A DNA stretch of 64,000 nt from Rhodococcus rhodochrous (lineage in GTDB: Bacteria; Actinomycetota; Actinomycetes; Mycobacteriales; Mycobacteriaceae). The notes beneath the pieces were generated by a model. That model made no database searches and was not told where the DNA came from. It saw only the letters and a program-made list of their open reading frames with translations. A program made the position numbers and the translations under genes. Shown one piece after another: positions 41,633-49,653 of the stretch (positions are counted from its first letter, which is position 1; each line of letters opens with the position of its first letter). Location of the stretch: assembly GCF_014854695.1 (NCBI RefSeq), contig NZ_CP027557.1:1116001-1180000 (forward strand), in the 5' to 3' direction.

Positions 41633-43291
41633 TCAGAGCGGGACCGTCCACAGCACCCGGGTGCCGCGCGGGTGGGCCAGGCCGATCTCGCACGACCCGC
41701 CGCACTGCACGGCGCGCCGCTCGAGGTTCGCCAGCCCGCTGCGGCGAGGCGTGTCGGGCAGACCCGTGCCGTCGTCGAGGATCTCGATCCGGAAGTCGTC
41801 CTGAACCGAGACCGACACCGAGATGTTGTCGGACTGGGAATGGCGCAGCGCGTTGCTCAGCCCCTCGCGGAGCACGGCCTCGGCGTGCGGATGGATCCGC
41901 ATCGGCACCAACGTGTCGATGGGGCCGACGAACTGCACGTTGGGTGCCACCGAGGAGTGGATGCTCAGGTCGCCCACGACATCCAGCAGTCTCCGGCGCA
42001 GACTGTTCGACGCCGCCGCGCCGGTGGTGTGCAGATCGAAGATGGTCGTGCGGATCTCGCGCACCGTCCGGTCGAGCTGCTCGATCGCGTGGCGGATCAC
42101 CTCCACGACACGTTCGGTACCCGCACCTTCCGCCGTCGCACTCTGCAGACTCATGCCGGTGGCGAACAGACGCTGGATGACGTTGTCGTGCAGGTCCTGT
42201 GCGATACGGTCACGATCGGCCAGCACGTCGAGCAACCGCTTCTTGCGTTGCTGTTCGGCGAACTCGAGGGCCACGGCCGCGAGGTTGGCCATGGATTCGA
42301 AGCGGGCCACGTCCTCGTCGTCCCACGGTTCGGTACCGGCCTCGCGGGTCGCGACGAGCACGCCCGTGACGGTCGACGTCGCCGACAGTGGCAGCACCAC
42401 CGCGTGGCCCTCGTCGCCCTGTTCCGTCGGCGGCAGTCCCTCGAGCGTATCGAGGTGCATCGGCTGCCGGCTCTTGAGTGCTTTGAGCACAGGCGATCCG
42501 GTGAGATCGAAACGCTTGTCCTTCCCGCACGGGATCGCGGGGGACGCGGCCTGCAGGCGGCCCTGATGACCCTCGACGAGCACCACATAGGCACCCGCAC
42601 ACCGGGCGAGTTCACGGACCTGGCCGGTGAGCATCGACAGCGTCTCGTCCACCGACCCACCCATCAGCAACCGCGAGTTGATGGATGCCATTGCGGTGAG
42701 CCATCTCTCGCGGGCGAGGGAGCCCTCGAACAGGCGCGCGTTCTCGACGGCCACACCGGCGGACATCGCGAGGACCTTGAGGATCACCTCGTCCTCCTCG
42801 GTGAACTCGGGTGCGCCCAGCTTCTCGGTGAGATAGATGCTGCCGAAGACCTTGCCGCGCACCATGATCGGAGTTCCAAGGAAACTTTTCATGGGCGGGT
42901 GGTTGGGCGGGAATCCGATGGAGGCGGGATGCTTCGACAGGTCGGCGAGGCGGACCGGCCGGGGATCGTTGATGAGCAGACCGAGGATGCCCCGGCCCTC
43001 GGGCAGATGGCCCATCACCTCGCGCTGTGTCGGGTTGATCCCGACGTACACGAACTCCGACAGACCACCGTCGGCGGCGCGCACGCCGAGCGCGCCGTAG
43101 CGGGCGTCGAGGAGAGCGGTCGCGGCGGTGACGATGCGCTGGAGCATGGAATCGAGTTCGAGACCCGATCCCACGACGAGCACCGCTTCGAGCAGTCCGC
43201 GCAGGGTCGTCGGGGCGTCGACGGAGTCGTCGAGCCGGTCGCGGAGCTCGGCGAGCAGCGTGTCGATGGCGACGTCGGTGGGTTCGATCAT
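41633..43291 (-). CDS. devS: DevS/DosT-type GAF sensor histidine kinase
   Basis: A 552-residue soluble kinase with two GAF domains (about 40-190 and 200-345), then an HPK7 helix DRDRIAQDLHDNVIQRLFAT (His368) and an ATPase domain (NALRHSQSDN; ILDDGTGLPD). GAF-A has FPPNHPPMKSFLGTPIMVRG, where His131 aligns with the proximal heme histidine of mycobacterial DevS/DosT. Sensing of O2, NO or CO through heme is therefore expected. The start overlaps the upstream alpha/beta-hydrolase stop by 4 bp (ATGA). It is convergent with devR, its presumed partner. Confidence 0.92.
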   Translation of the reverse strand: MIEPTDVAIDTLLAELRDRLDDSVDAPTTLRGLLEAVLVVGSGLELDSMLQRIVTAATALLDARYGALGVRAADGGLSEFVYVGINPTQREVMGHLPEGRGILGLLINDPRPVRLADLSKHPASIGFPPNHPPMKSFLGTPIMVRGKVFGSIYLTEKLGAPEFTEEDEVILKVLAMSAGVAVENARLFEGSLARERWLTAMASINSRLLMGGSVDETLSMLTGQVRELARCAGAYVVLVEGHQGRLQAASPAIPCGKDKRFDLTGSPVLKALKSRQPMHLDTLEGLPPTEQGDEGHAVVLPLSATSTVTGVLVATREAGTEPWDDEDVARFESMANLAAVALEFAEQQRKKRLLDVLADRDRIAQDLHDNVIQRLFATGMSLQSATAEGAGTERVVEVIRHAIEQLDRTVREIRTTIFDLHTTGAAASNSLRRRLLDVVGDLSIHSSVAPNVQFVGPIDTLVPMRIHPHAEAVLREGLSNALRHSQSDNISVSVSVQDDFRIEILDDGTGLPDTPRRSGLANLERRAVQCGGSCEIGLAHPRGTRVLWTVPL

Positions 43292-43935
43292 GAGTTCTTC
43301 TCTTCCAGCAGGTGCAGCGCGGCGGACACGGCGGATTCCGAGGGATCCGTCTTCGCGCGGCTCAGGTCGTGTGCGGCCCCGGTGACCTCGACGAGGGTCG
43401 TGGCCGCGGGCAGAAGATCGAGTGCCTCCCGCAGTTCGTCGAAGGTACCGAAGGGGTCGCGGTCGCCGTGGACGAACACCGTGGGCACCGAGATCTTCGG
43501 CAGGTGCTCGGTGCGCAGCTTCTCCGGCTTGCCCGGCGAATGGAGGGGATAGGACAGCAGGACGAGGGCGTCGGCGATGCCGGGTTCGTCGGCCGCGAGC
43601 ATCGACGTCTGCCGGCCGCCGTAGGAGACGCCGCCGAGCAACAGCGGCCCGGACACGCGGTCGCGCAGCTCCGCGGCCGCGGCGGCCACACCCTCACGGT
43701 CCTCCGCGGCGCGGGACGGCTGCGGGGGTCCCTTGGGTTTGCGACGGCGGAACGGCAGGTCGTAACGCAGAGCGAGGAAGCCGGCGTCGGCGAACCGGGA
43801 ACACATCAGCTGCAGGATCCGGGCGTCGCAGTTGCCGCCGGCGCCGTGCGTCAACGCGACGGCACCCCGCGGGCTGCCCTCGGGAAGATGCAGGTGACCG
43901 GTCACGGTGCCGGTGTCCAGCGGTTCGACACTCAC
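43288..43935 (-). CDS. Alpha/beta hydrolase (KANL3/Tex30-like)
   Basis: A 215-residue alpha/beta hydrolase. Visible are the oxyanion/entry region ALTHGAGGNCDARILQLMCS, the arginine-rich RYDLPFRRRKPKGPPQPSRA typical of the KANL3/Tex30 group, nucleophile Ser in GGVSYGGRQTS, acid Asp in VFVHGDRDPFG and base His in VTGAAHDLS. The start is GTG 43935; there is no better codon in frame. It is translationally coupled to devS, with a 4-bp overlap. The substrate is unknown. The coupling to a hypoxia kinase is unusual and may only reflect co-expression. Confidence 0.85.
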   Translation of the reverse strand: MSVEPLDTGTVTGHLHLPEGSPRGAVALTHGAGGNCDARILQLMCSRFADAGFLALRYDLPFRRRKPKGPPQPSRAAEDREGVAAAAAELRDRVSGPLLLGGVSYGGRQTSMLAADEPGIADALVLLSYPLHSPGKPEKLRTEHLPKISVPTVFVHGDRDPFGTFDELREALDLLPAATTLVEVTGAAHDLSRAKTDPSESAVSAALHLLEEKNS

Positions 43936-44014
43936 ACCGATACGGTAACCGCCGCGTCGGCGACGTTTCCTGGGCCCTCCGTGCTCCGGTGCAGGTCGCC
44001 TGTGCTCCGTGCCT

Positions 44015-44548
44015 CTACCGGCCGGCGGCCGCGCTGCGGGGGATCGGGCCGATGTCGGAGTGGCGACCGGGCACGAGCGCGGCGTGCCGCCCGCCCGGGC
44101 CGGGACCGCGGCGGGCGGCGAGCGCGTCGGCGACGGCACCGGTGACGAACCCGTAGACGCTCTTGTGGAGGACGTCGATCGCCAGTTCGGAACGGGGCCA
44201 CGTCTGCGGCGGTGCTCCCACGCCGGTCGCATTCTCGAGGATCTGGTCGTTGGTCAGACGGACGACGGTGAACTTCGACGAGGCGAGCGGCCCCCGCAGG
44301 CCCACCTCGGCCATGACCGAACGCAGCACGCCGATGGCGATGCCCTGTCCGAAATGCATCGCCCAGTTCAGGGCGGTCGAGTGCTGCCCGGCCGATTCGG
44401 AGGCGCCCGTCATCCGTGCGAGTACGCGGCCCGGCACGTGGGAGTTCGGTCGCCCGGTGACGGCCTGCTCGATCTTCTCCCCGACGGTCATGGCGGCCAC
44501 GCCGGCCGCACCGGCGACCAGCCCTTCCCACAGTGCGTTTCTCAGCAT
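44015..44548 (-). CDS. Hypothetical membrane-associated protein
   Basis: A 177-residue protein with a hydrophobic N-terminus (MLRNALWEGLVAGAAGVAAM) and a second amphipathic stretch (LNWAMHFGQGIAIGVLRSVM), ending in a Gly/Pro-rich tail. GEKIEQAVTGRPNSHVPGRV between them recalls small actinobacterial membrane proteins often found by cytochrome-assembly genes, but I cannot name the family. It is 79 bp upstream of the alpha/beta-hydrolase start and divergent from the DUF2243 gene. Confidence 0.7.
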   Translation of the reverse strand: MLRNALWEGLVAGAAGVAAMTVGEKIEQAVTGRPNSHVPGRVLARMTGASESAGQHSTALNWAMHFGQGIAIGVLRSVMAEVGLRGPLASSKFTVVRLTNDQILENATGVGAPPQTWPRSELAIDVLHKSVYGFVTGAVADALAARRGPGPGGRHAALVPGRHSDIGPIPRSAAAGR

Positions 44549-44602
44549 GACCGCTCGGGTACCCGCCGCGGGATCGGAACAACCCGCATTCCCGGACGGA
44601 GC

Positions 44603-44655
44603 CCTTCGGGCGACACGGTGAAGGAGCGTCCTTCGGGCGGCACGGTGAGGGAGCG
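44603..44655 (+). repeat. Two near-identical 26-bp tandem units before the DUF2243 start
   Basis: Units at 44603-44628 and 44630-44655 differ at 2 of 26 positions and end GAAGGAGCG / GAGGGAGCG, so each carries a Shine-Dalgarno-like tract. The second abuts the ATG at 44656. The duplication may have arisen by slippage and provides a duplicated ribosome site. Confidence 0.85.
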
Positions 44656-45150
44656 ATGACCGGAGCGACACGACCCCGAGACACCCGCGACGGAATCTCG
44701 GTGCGGCACTCCGCGATCAGCGGTGCCCTCCTCGGTGTGGCGCTCATGGCCGCGATCGACGAGATCGTCTTCCACCAGATTCTCGGCTGGCACCATTTCT
44801 ACGACCGCTCCACACCCGCGGTCGGTCTCGCCTCCGACGGTCTGCTGCACACGGCCGAGTTGCTCGTTCTCGTAGCGGGATTCGCGTTGCTCGCCGACGT
44901 GCGTCGCAGGCACGCCCTGGCGGTACGGCACTTCTGGGCGGCGCTGCTCATGGGAGCGGGCGCGTTCCAGTTGTTCGACGGACTGGTGAACCACAAGGTG
45001 TTCCGCGTCCACCAGATCCGCTACGACGTCGACGTGTGGCCCTACGACCTGGCCTGGATCGCAGGGGCTCTCGTGCTCCTCGTCGCCGGTGCATTCCTGT
45101 GGTGGTCGGCGCGACGGAACGTGCGCACCACCGGGCTCTCGGACGGATAG
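44656..45150 (+). CDS. DUF2243 family membrane protein
   Basis: A 164-residue protein with four membrane spans, recognised as DUF2243 by DEIVFHQILGWHHFYDRSTP, FQLFDGLVNHKVFRVHQIRY and the final spans. The repeated His residues in FHQILGWHHFYD and NHKVFRVHQI suggest metal or heme contact in the membrane. DUF2243 genes commonly sit beside ctaG-type cytochrome oxidase assembly genes, as here (9-bp gap to the next start). The role is unknown but the context points to copper or oxidase assembly. Confidence 0.88.
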   Translation: MTGATRPRDTRDGISVRHSAISGALLGVALMAAIDEIVFHQILGWHHFYDRSTPAVGLASDGLLHTAELLVLVAGFALLADVRRRHALAVRHFWAALLMGAGAFQLFDGLVNHKVFRVHQIRYDVDVWPYDLAWIAGALVLLVAGAFLWWSARRNVRTTGLSDG

Positions 45151-45159
45151 GAGCCGTCG

Positions 45160-45966
45160 GTGCACGATCATCCGACGCACACGGGACCGGGAGCACTCGC
45201 CCTCGTCGTCCTGCTGGTGGCGGCTCTGGGGGTCGCGCTGTACCTCGGGGCGGCCGTGCGGCTGCGTCGCCGTGGCGACGCGTGGCCGTGGTGGCGTGAT
45301 GCGAGTGTCGCTGCGGGTGCCGGCGCCGTCGCTGCCACGGCGGTAGTTCCTCTGCCCGGTGGGCCGTTCACCGCGCACATGGCCGGGCATCTGCTCGTCG
45401 GCATGGTCGCGCCCCTGCTGATCGTGCTGGGGCGGCCGGTGACCATGTTGCTGAGGACCGTCCCGGTGGGAGGCGCACGCACGGGCCTGCTCACCGTGCT
45501 GCATTCGCGGCCGGCCGCACTGCTCACGGCGCCGGCGGTCGCGGCCGTGCTGGACATGGGTGGGCTGTGGGTGCTCTACCGGACGCCGCTGTTCGCTGCG
45601 ATGCACGACGACACGCTCGTCGCGGCCGTGGTCCACCTGCACGTCTTCGCCGCCGGGATGCTGTTCACCATCGCGATCTGCCGGCTCGATCCTCTCCGCC
45701 GCAGGTACGGTCTCCCGCATCTCGCGGTGGTGTTGCTCGTGGCCGGCGCGGTCCACGCGGTGCTGGCGAAGACGCTGTACGCGCAGTCACCTCCCGGCAC
45801 GATGTTCGCCGCGTCCGATCTGCAGGCGGGTGCCCAGCTGATGTACTACGGCGGCGACGCGGTCGGTGTGGCCCTGGCCGTCGTGCTCGCCGTCCGCTGG
45901 TACGGCGAGATGGGGCGTGCCCGCGCGCGGGCGGTCACCGTCGGTCGCGCTCGACCGGCCGCATGA
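45160..45966 (+). CDS. CtaG/Caa3-type cytochrome c oxidase assembly protein
   Basis: A 268-residue protein with seven or so membrane spans of the CtaG_Caa3 family (PF09678-like): PFTAHMAGHLLVGMVAPLLI, VVHLHVFAAGMLFTIAICRL and DLQAGAQLMYYGGDAVGVAL. Conserved histidines (HMAGH, HLHVF) fit copper delivery to cytochrome oxidase. Start GTG 45160 has ATAGGAG upstream and lies 9 bp after the DUF2243 stop. Its 3' end overlaps that of the convergent TehA-like gene by 32 bp. No oxidase genes are in the window. Confidence 0.9.
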   Translation: MHDHPTHTGPGALALVVLLVAALGVALYLGAAVRLRRRGDAWPWWRDASVAAGAGAVAATAVVPLPGGPFTAHMAGHLLVGMVAPLLIVLGRPVTMLLRTVPVGGARTGLLTVLHSRPAALLTAPAVAAVLDMGGLWVLYRTPLFAAMHDDTLVAAVVHLHVFAAGMLFTIAICRLDPLRRRYGLPHLAVVLLVAGAVHAVLAKTLYAQSPPGTMFAASDLQAGAQLMYYGGDAVGVALAVVLAVRWYGEMGRARARAVTVGRARPAA

Positions 45967-46996
45967 ACCGGACCCACATGCGGTGCAGCATCGCGGCGAA
46001 CACCACGGCCCAGGCCGCCACCGCGACCCACAACTCGGCGGCGCCGATCGCTCCGACCAGCGGCAGATCGTCGGCGCGACCCAGATACATCCCCGCGACC
46101 GCGTACATGCCGAGCGGGAAGACGATCGACCACAGTGACGAGTCGTAGGTCAGTGGAACCCGGTGGACGCGGTGACGCCACCAGCCGGCCGCGACGAGCG
46201 GCGGCAGCAGCCACGTCGCGAAGGCCCAGATGACGACGGCGAGGCCCGCGATCAGGCCGCGAGTCGCGTCGACCATCGGGGCGTCGTCCATCTCGACGAT
46301 CCGTGAACCCGCCACGACGGTGATCGAGCACGCTCCCATCGACACCCAGTACGGGGCGGTCAGGTCGGTGGGTCGCAACGGGTACTGCAGCATCCGCGCC
46401 GCGACGAAGATGCCCGCCGCCGCGTACAGGAAGAGCCCCACACCCCAGGTGAACACCGCGACGGCGGCGAGGAGCCGGTCCAGTTCGCGGTAGACCGGTT
46501 GGAGCGTGGCCGCGGCGATGGCCACCGACTCGCTGGCGACGACCCAGATGAACCACGTTCCGTTCGCCTTCGCGAGGACGGGACGCTCCGCCGTGCCGAG
46601 CACGGCGGTCCACGGGACGACATATCCGAGCACCAGCCACGTCGCCGCCGCGCCCACGAGCAGTACGGCCGCGGTGGAATGCCGACCGTCCATCATCAGG
46701 CGTACGCCGAGCACGTTGCTGCCCGCGACGAAGGTGAAGAAGCCGAACGCCCGTCCGGAATCGGCGAGATCGGCGCGGACTTCGTCGCGGAACGCGAAGA
46801 ACCGCCACACCGACAGGGCCACCAGCGTCGCGTATCCGATCGCGGACACGATCAGCAGCACAGCTGATCCGAGGTGGAAACCGCGGAGGTGGAGTCCGGT
46901 GGAGACGATGCCGCCGGCCATGACGAAGGCGAAGTAACCCGGTGCGAGGGTGCGGACTTCTTCGCGGAGACGGGAACGGGCCTGCACGGCGCGCAC
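45935..46996 (-). CDS. TehA/SLAC1-like (TDT family) transporter
   Basis: A 353-residue protein with ten membrane spans of the tellurite-resistance/dicarboxylate transporter group: LAPGYFAFVMAGGIVSTGLH, FFTFVAGSNVLGVRLMMDGR, APYWVSMGACSITVVAGSRI and SLWSIVFPLGMYAVAGMYLG, with the pore-type glycines of the SLAC1/TehA fold. It probably conducts anions or weak acids. Start GTG 46996 sits 1 nt after the Fpg/Nei stop, so the two are translationally coupled. It is convergent with ctaG. Confidence 0.88.
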   Translation of the reverse strand: MRAVQARSRLREEVRTLAPGYFAFVMAGGIVSTGLHLRGFHLGSAVLLIVSAIGYATLVALSVWRFFAFRDEVRADLADSGRAFGFFTFVAGSNVLGVRLMMDGRHSTAAVLLVGAAATWLVLGYVVPWTAVLGTAERPVLAKANGTWFIWVVASESVAIAAATLQPVYRELDRLLAAVAVFTWGVGLFLYAAAGIFVAARMLQYPLRPTDLTAPYWVSMGACSITVVAGSRIVEMDDAPMVDATRGLIAGLAVVIWAFATWLLPPLVAAGWWRHRVHRVPLTYDSSLWSIVFPLGMYAVAGMYLGRADDLPLVGAIGAAELWVAVAAWAVVFAAMLHRMWVRFMRPVERDRR

Positions 46997-46997
46997 G

Positions 46998-47864
46998 CTA
47001 CTTCAGCAGGCGGGACATCCGCCGGTCGGCGAGGACCTTCCCTCCGGTCTGACAGGTCGGGCAGTACTGGAACGAACGATCGGTGTAGGAGACCTCGCGG
47101 ATGGTGTCGCCGCACACCGGGCACGGCTCACCGGTGCGTCCGTGCACGCGCAGCCCCGACCGTTTCTCGCCCTTGAGGCGCGCCGCGTCCTGCCCGACCG
47201 AGCGCGTGACGGCATCGGTGAGAACCGACCGCATCGCCCCGTACAGGGCCGTCACCTCGTCATCGGTGAGCTTTCCGGCGGTCGCGAACGGCGACTGCTG
47301 AGCGACGTGCAGGATCTCGTCGGAATAGGCGTTGCCGATGCCCGCGAGAACCTTCTGATCGGTGAGCAGCGTCTTGAGGCGTGAGGTGCTGTCGGTCAGG
47401 AGCTCGGCGAACTCGTCGCGGGTGAAGGCGAGCGCGTCGGGGCCGAGGCGGGCGATGCCGGGCACCTGCTGCGGATCGTCGACGACCCAGACCGCGAGGC
47501 GCTTCTTCGTGCCGGCCTCGGTGAGATCGAAGGCCGGTGTCGTCGCGTCGGGGGCGAACAGGTGCACGCGGAGGGCGAGCGGACCGCGACCGAGTTTCGG
47601 GGGAGTGTGCGACGGTTCGTCGAGCCAGCGCAACCAGCCGCCGCGGGACAGGTGCGTGATCAGGTGCAGCCCCGAGCAGTCGATCGCGAGGAACTTGCCG
47701 AAGCGCGCCGCTCCGGTGATGTCGCGTCCCTGCAGCGCCGTAATCGGCGGGTCGGCCGTCTGCAGCACGCTCAGCGCCGCGACGTCGATGCGTCCGACGA
47801 CGCTGCCGACCGCGTGCTCGCGCAGGAACACCGCAAGTGCTTCCACCTCGGGGAGCTCGGGCAT
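46998..47864 (-). CDS. Fpg/Nei family DNA glycosylase
   Basis: A 288-residue base-excision enzyme with N-terminal PELPEVEALAVF (Pro2, Glu3 catalytic), the helix-two-turn-helix region LTDQKVLAGIGNAYSDEILH and a C-terminal zinc finger with CPVC ... CPTC. The finger ends QTGGKVLADRRMSRLLK, where an arginine closes the DNA-binding loop. It should remove oxidized bases. ATG 47864 leaves Pro at position 2 as required. It is coupled to the TehA-like gene and divergent from thyA. Assignment to Fpg (8-oxoG) or Nei (pyrimidine) is not certain. Confidence 0.93.
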   Translation of the reverse strand: MPELPEVEALAVFLREHAVGSVVGRIDVAALSVLQTADPPITALQGRDITGAARFGKFLAIDCSGLHLITHLSRGGWLRWLDEPSHTPPKLGRGPLALRVHLFAPDATTPAFDLTEAGTKKRLAVWVVDDPQQVPGIARLGPDALAFTRDEFAELLTDSTSRLKTLLTDQKVLAGIGNAYSDEILHVAQQSPFATAGKLTDDEVTALYGAMRSVLTDAVTRSVGQDAARLKGEKRSGLRVHGRTGEPCPVCGDTIREVSYTDRSFQYCPTCQTGGKVLADRRMSRLLK

Positions 47865-47937
47865 GGGAACAGGCTACGGTCGCCGGGCCGTTCGCGGGTG
47901 GCGACGGACACCATCACGTCACCGATAGACTGCGCTC

Positions 47938-48738
47938 GTGACTGTGTCGACGCCCTACGAAGACCTGCTGCGCCTGATCCTCGAGACCGGCGCGGAGAAG
48001 GCCGACCGTACCGGAACCGGCACGCGGAGCCTGTTCGGCCACCAGATGCGCTTCGATCTGTCCGAGGGCTTCCCGTTGATCACCACGAAGAAGGTGCATC
48101 TGAAGTCCATCGTCTACGAGCTGCTGTGGTTCCTGCGCGGCGACTCCAACGTCAAGTGGCTGCAGGAGCACGGCGTGACGATCTGGGACGAGTGGGCCGC
48201 ACCCGACGGCGATCTCGGCCCGGTCTACGGCGTGCAGTGGCGCTCGTGGCCGACCCCCGACGGGCAGCACATCGACCAGATCGGCCAGGTGATCGAGACC
48301 CTGCGCAACAATCCCGACTCGCGGCGCATCCTCGTCTCGGCGTGGAACGTGGCAGAGCTCGACAGGATGGCGCTCATGCCGTGCCACGCCTTCTTCCAGT
48401 TCTACGTGGCCGACGGCAAGCTCAGCTGCCAGCTCTACCAGCGCAGCGCCGACATGTTCCTCGGCGTGCCGTTCAACATCGCCAGCTACGCGCTGCTCAC
48501 CCACATGGTCGCGCAGCAGACCGGACTCGAGCCGGGAGAGTTCATCTGGACCGGCGGCGACTGCCACATCTACTCGAACCACATCGAGCAGGTCACCGAG
48601 CAGCTCACCCGCGATCCGTATCCCTACCCGACGCTGAAGCTGCACCCACGCGACTCGATCTTCGACTACCGCTACGAGGACGTCGAGGTCGTCGGTTACC
48701 GGCACCACCCCGCGATCAAGGCGCCGGTGGCCGTCTGA
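47938..48738 (+). CDS. thyA: Thymidylate synthase
   Basis: A 266-residue ThyA that methylates dUMP to dTMP using methylenetetrahydrofolate. Motifs are [28 protein letters not shown], catalytic Cys149 in [14 protein letters not shown], the dUMP-binding [20 protein letters not shown] and the C-terminal [10 protein letters not shown]. The start is GTG 47938. The stop overlaps the dfrA ATG by 1 nt (TGATG), the classic thyA-dfrA operon in which the folate oxidized by ThyA is reduced by DfrA. Confidence 0.97.
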   Translation: MTVSTPYEDLLRLILETGAEKADRTGTGTRSLFGHQMRFDLSEGFPLITTKKVHLKSIVYELLWFLRGDSNVKWLQEHGVTIWDEWAAPDGDLGPVYGVQWRSWPTPDGQHIDQIGQVIETLRNNPDSRRILVSAWNVAELDRMALMPCHAFFQFYVADGKLSCQLYQRSADMFLGVPFNIASYALLTHMVAQQTGLEPGEFIWTGGDCHIYSNHIEQVTEQLTRDPYPYPTLKLHPRDSIFDYRYEDVEVVGYRHHPAIKAPVAV

Positions 48739-49223
48739 TGGGGGATGTCACCCTCGTCTGGGCCCAGGCACGCGACGGTGTGATCGGCCGCGACAACACC
48801 ATTCCGTGGCACATCCCCGAGGACATGGCGTTCTTCAAGGACGCCACGATGGGCAAGCCGGTGATCATGGGCCGGCTCACCTGGGACTCGCTCCCGGTGA
48901 GATTCCGGCCGCTGCCGGGACGCCGGAACATCGTCGTCACCCGCAACGTCGAGTGGTCGGCCGAGGGCGCCGAGACCGCGATGAGCCTCGAGGACGCGTT
49001 GACGCTCGCCGGCGAGGACGAGGTCGTCGTGATGGGCGGGGGCCAGATCTACGCGCAGGCGATGCCGTTCGCGACTCGGCTGCTCGTGACCGAGGTCGAC
49101 CTCGACGTCGTAGGAGATGCGACCGCACCTCCGATCGGGCCCGAGTGGGCGGCGGAACCCGGGGAATGGATGACGTCCACCAAGGGAATCAGGTTCCGCT
49201 GGATCCGGTACGCGCGAAGCTGA
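48738..49223 (+). CDS. dfrA: Dihydrofolate reductase
   Basis: A 161-residue [60 protein letters not shown] and VMGGGQIYAQAMPFATRLLV, with the usual acidic active-site residue in the PEDMAFF segment. It reduces dihydrofolate produced by ThyA. It overlaps the thyA stop by 1 nt. The length is normal for mycobacterial DHFR. Confidence 0.96.
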   Translation: MGDVTLVWAQARDGVIGRDNTIPWHIPEDMAFFKDATMGKPVIMGRLTWDSLPVRFRPLPGRRNIVVTRNVEWSAEGAETAMSLEDALTLAGEDEVVVMGGGQIYAQAMPFATRLLVTEVDLDVVGDATAPPIGPEWAAEPGEWMTSTKGIRFRWIRYARS

Positions 49224-49258
49224 GTTCTCGCGGCGGCATCTGAGCGATACTGCGGTAC

Positions 49259-49585
49259 ATGGACAAGCTCTCGTTGACCGCCCTGGCACGGCAGCAGCTC
49301 AAACTCGCAGCGGCGTCCAGCAGCGGACGCAGCTCCCAGACGGTTTTCGGTGGGCATACCAAGCACCTGCGGCAGACCGTCGTCGCGTTGCTCGCCGGCC
49401 ACGAACTCGGCGAGCACGACAGCCCCGGCGAGGCGACCCTGCAGGTGCTGTCGGGTCAGCTCCAGCTCGTCGCGGGCAACGACGTGTGGAAGGGTTCGGC
49501 GGGCGACATGATCATCATCCCGCCGGTCCGGCACAGCGTCAGCGCCATCGAGGACGTCGCCTTCCTGCTCACCGTCGCCAAATAG
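49259..49585 (+). CDS. Cupin-domain protein
   Basis: A 108-residue single-cupin protein: QTVVALLAGHELGEHDSPGE and TLQVLSGQLQLVAGNDVWKG form the first strand pair, and GDMIIIPPVRHSVSAIEDVA the second. The metal-binding histidines of motif 1 (HxH) are reduced to HELGEH, and motif 2 keeps one His (VRHS). It may bind a small ligand or stabilise another protein. ATG 49259. It lies 35 bp after dfrA and may be read through. Its stop codon TAG is the first triplet of a tandem repeat. Confidence 0.82.
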   Translation: MDKLSLTALARQQLKLAAASSSGRSSQTVFGGHTKHLRQTVVALLAGHELGEHDSPGEATLQVLSGQLQLVAGNDVWKGSAGDMIIIPPVRHSVSAIEDVAFLLTVAK

Positions 49586-49653
49586 CGGCGCTCATTGCAC
49601 GCACCGAGTAGCGGTGCTCATTGCACGCACCGAGTAGCGGTGCTCATTGCACC
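49583..49653 (+). repeat. 26-bp tandem repeat (2.7 copies) at the end of the cupin gene
   Basis: Units start at 49583, 49609 and 49635 (the last partial). Each begins TAGCGG(C/T)GCTCATTGCAC, and the first TAG is the cupin stop codon. Units 1 and 2 differ at one base. The third overlaps the 3' end of the convergent carboxylesterase gene, which ends at 49644. Confidence 0.92.
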
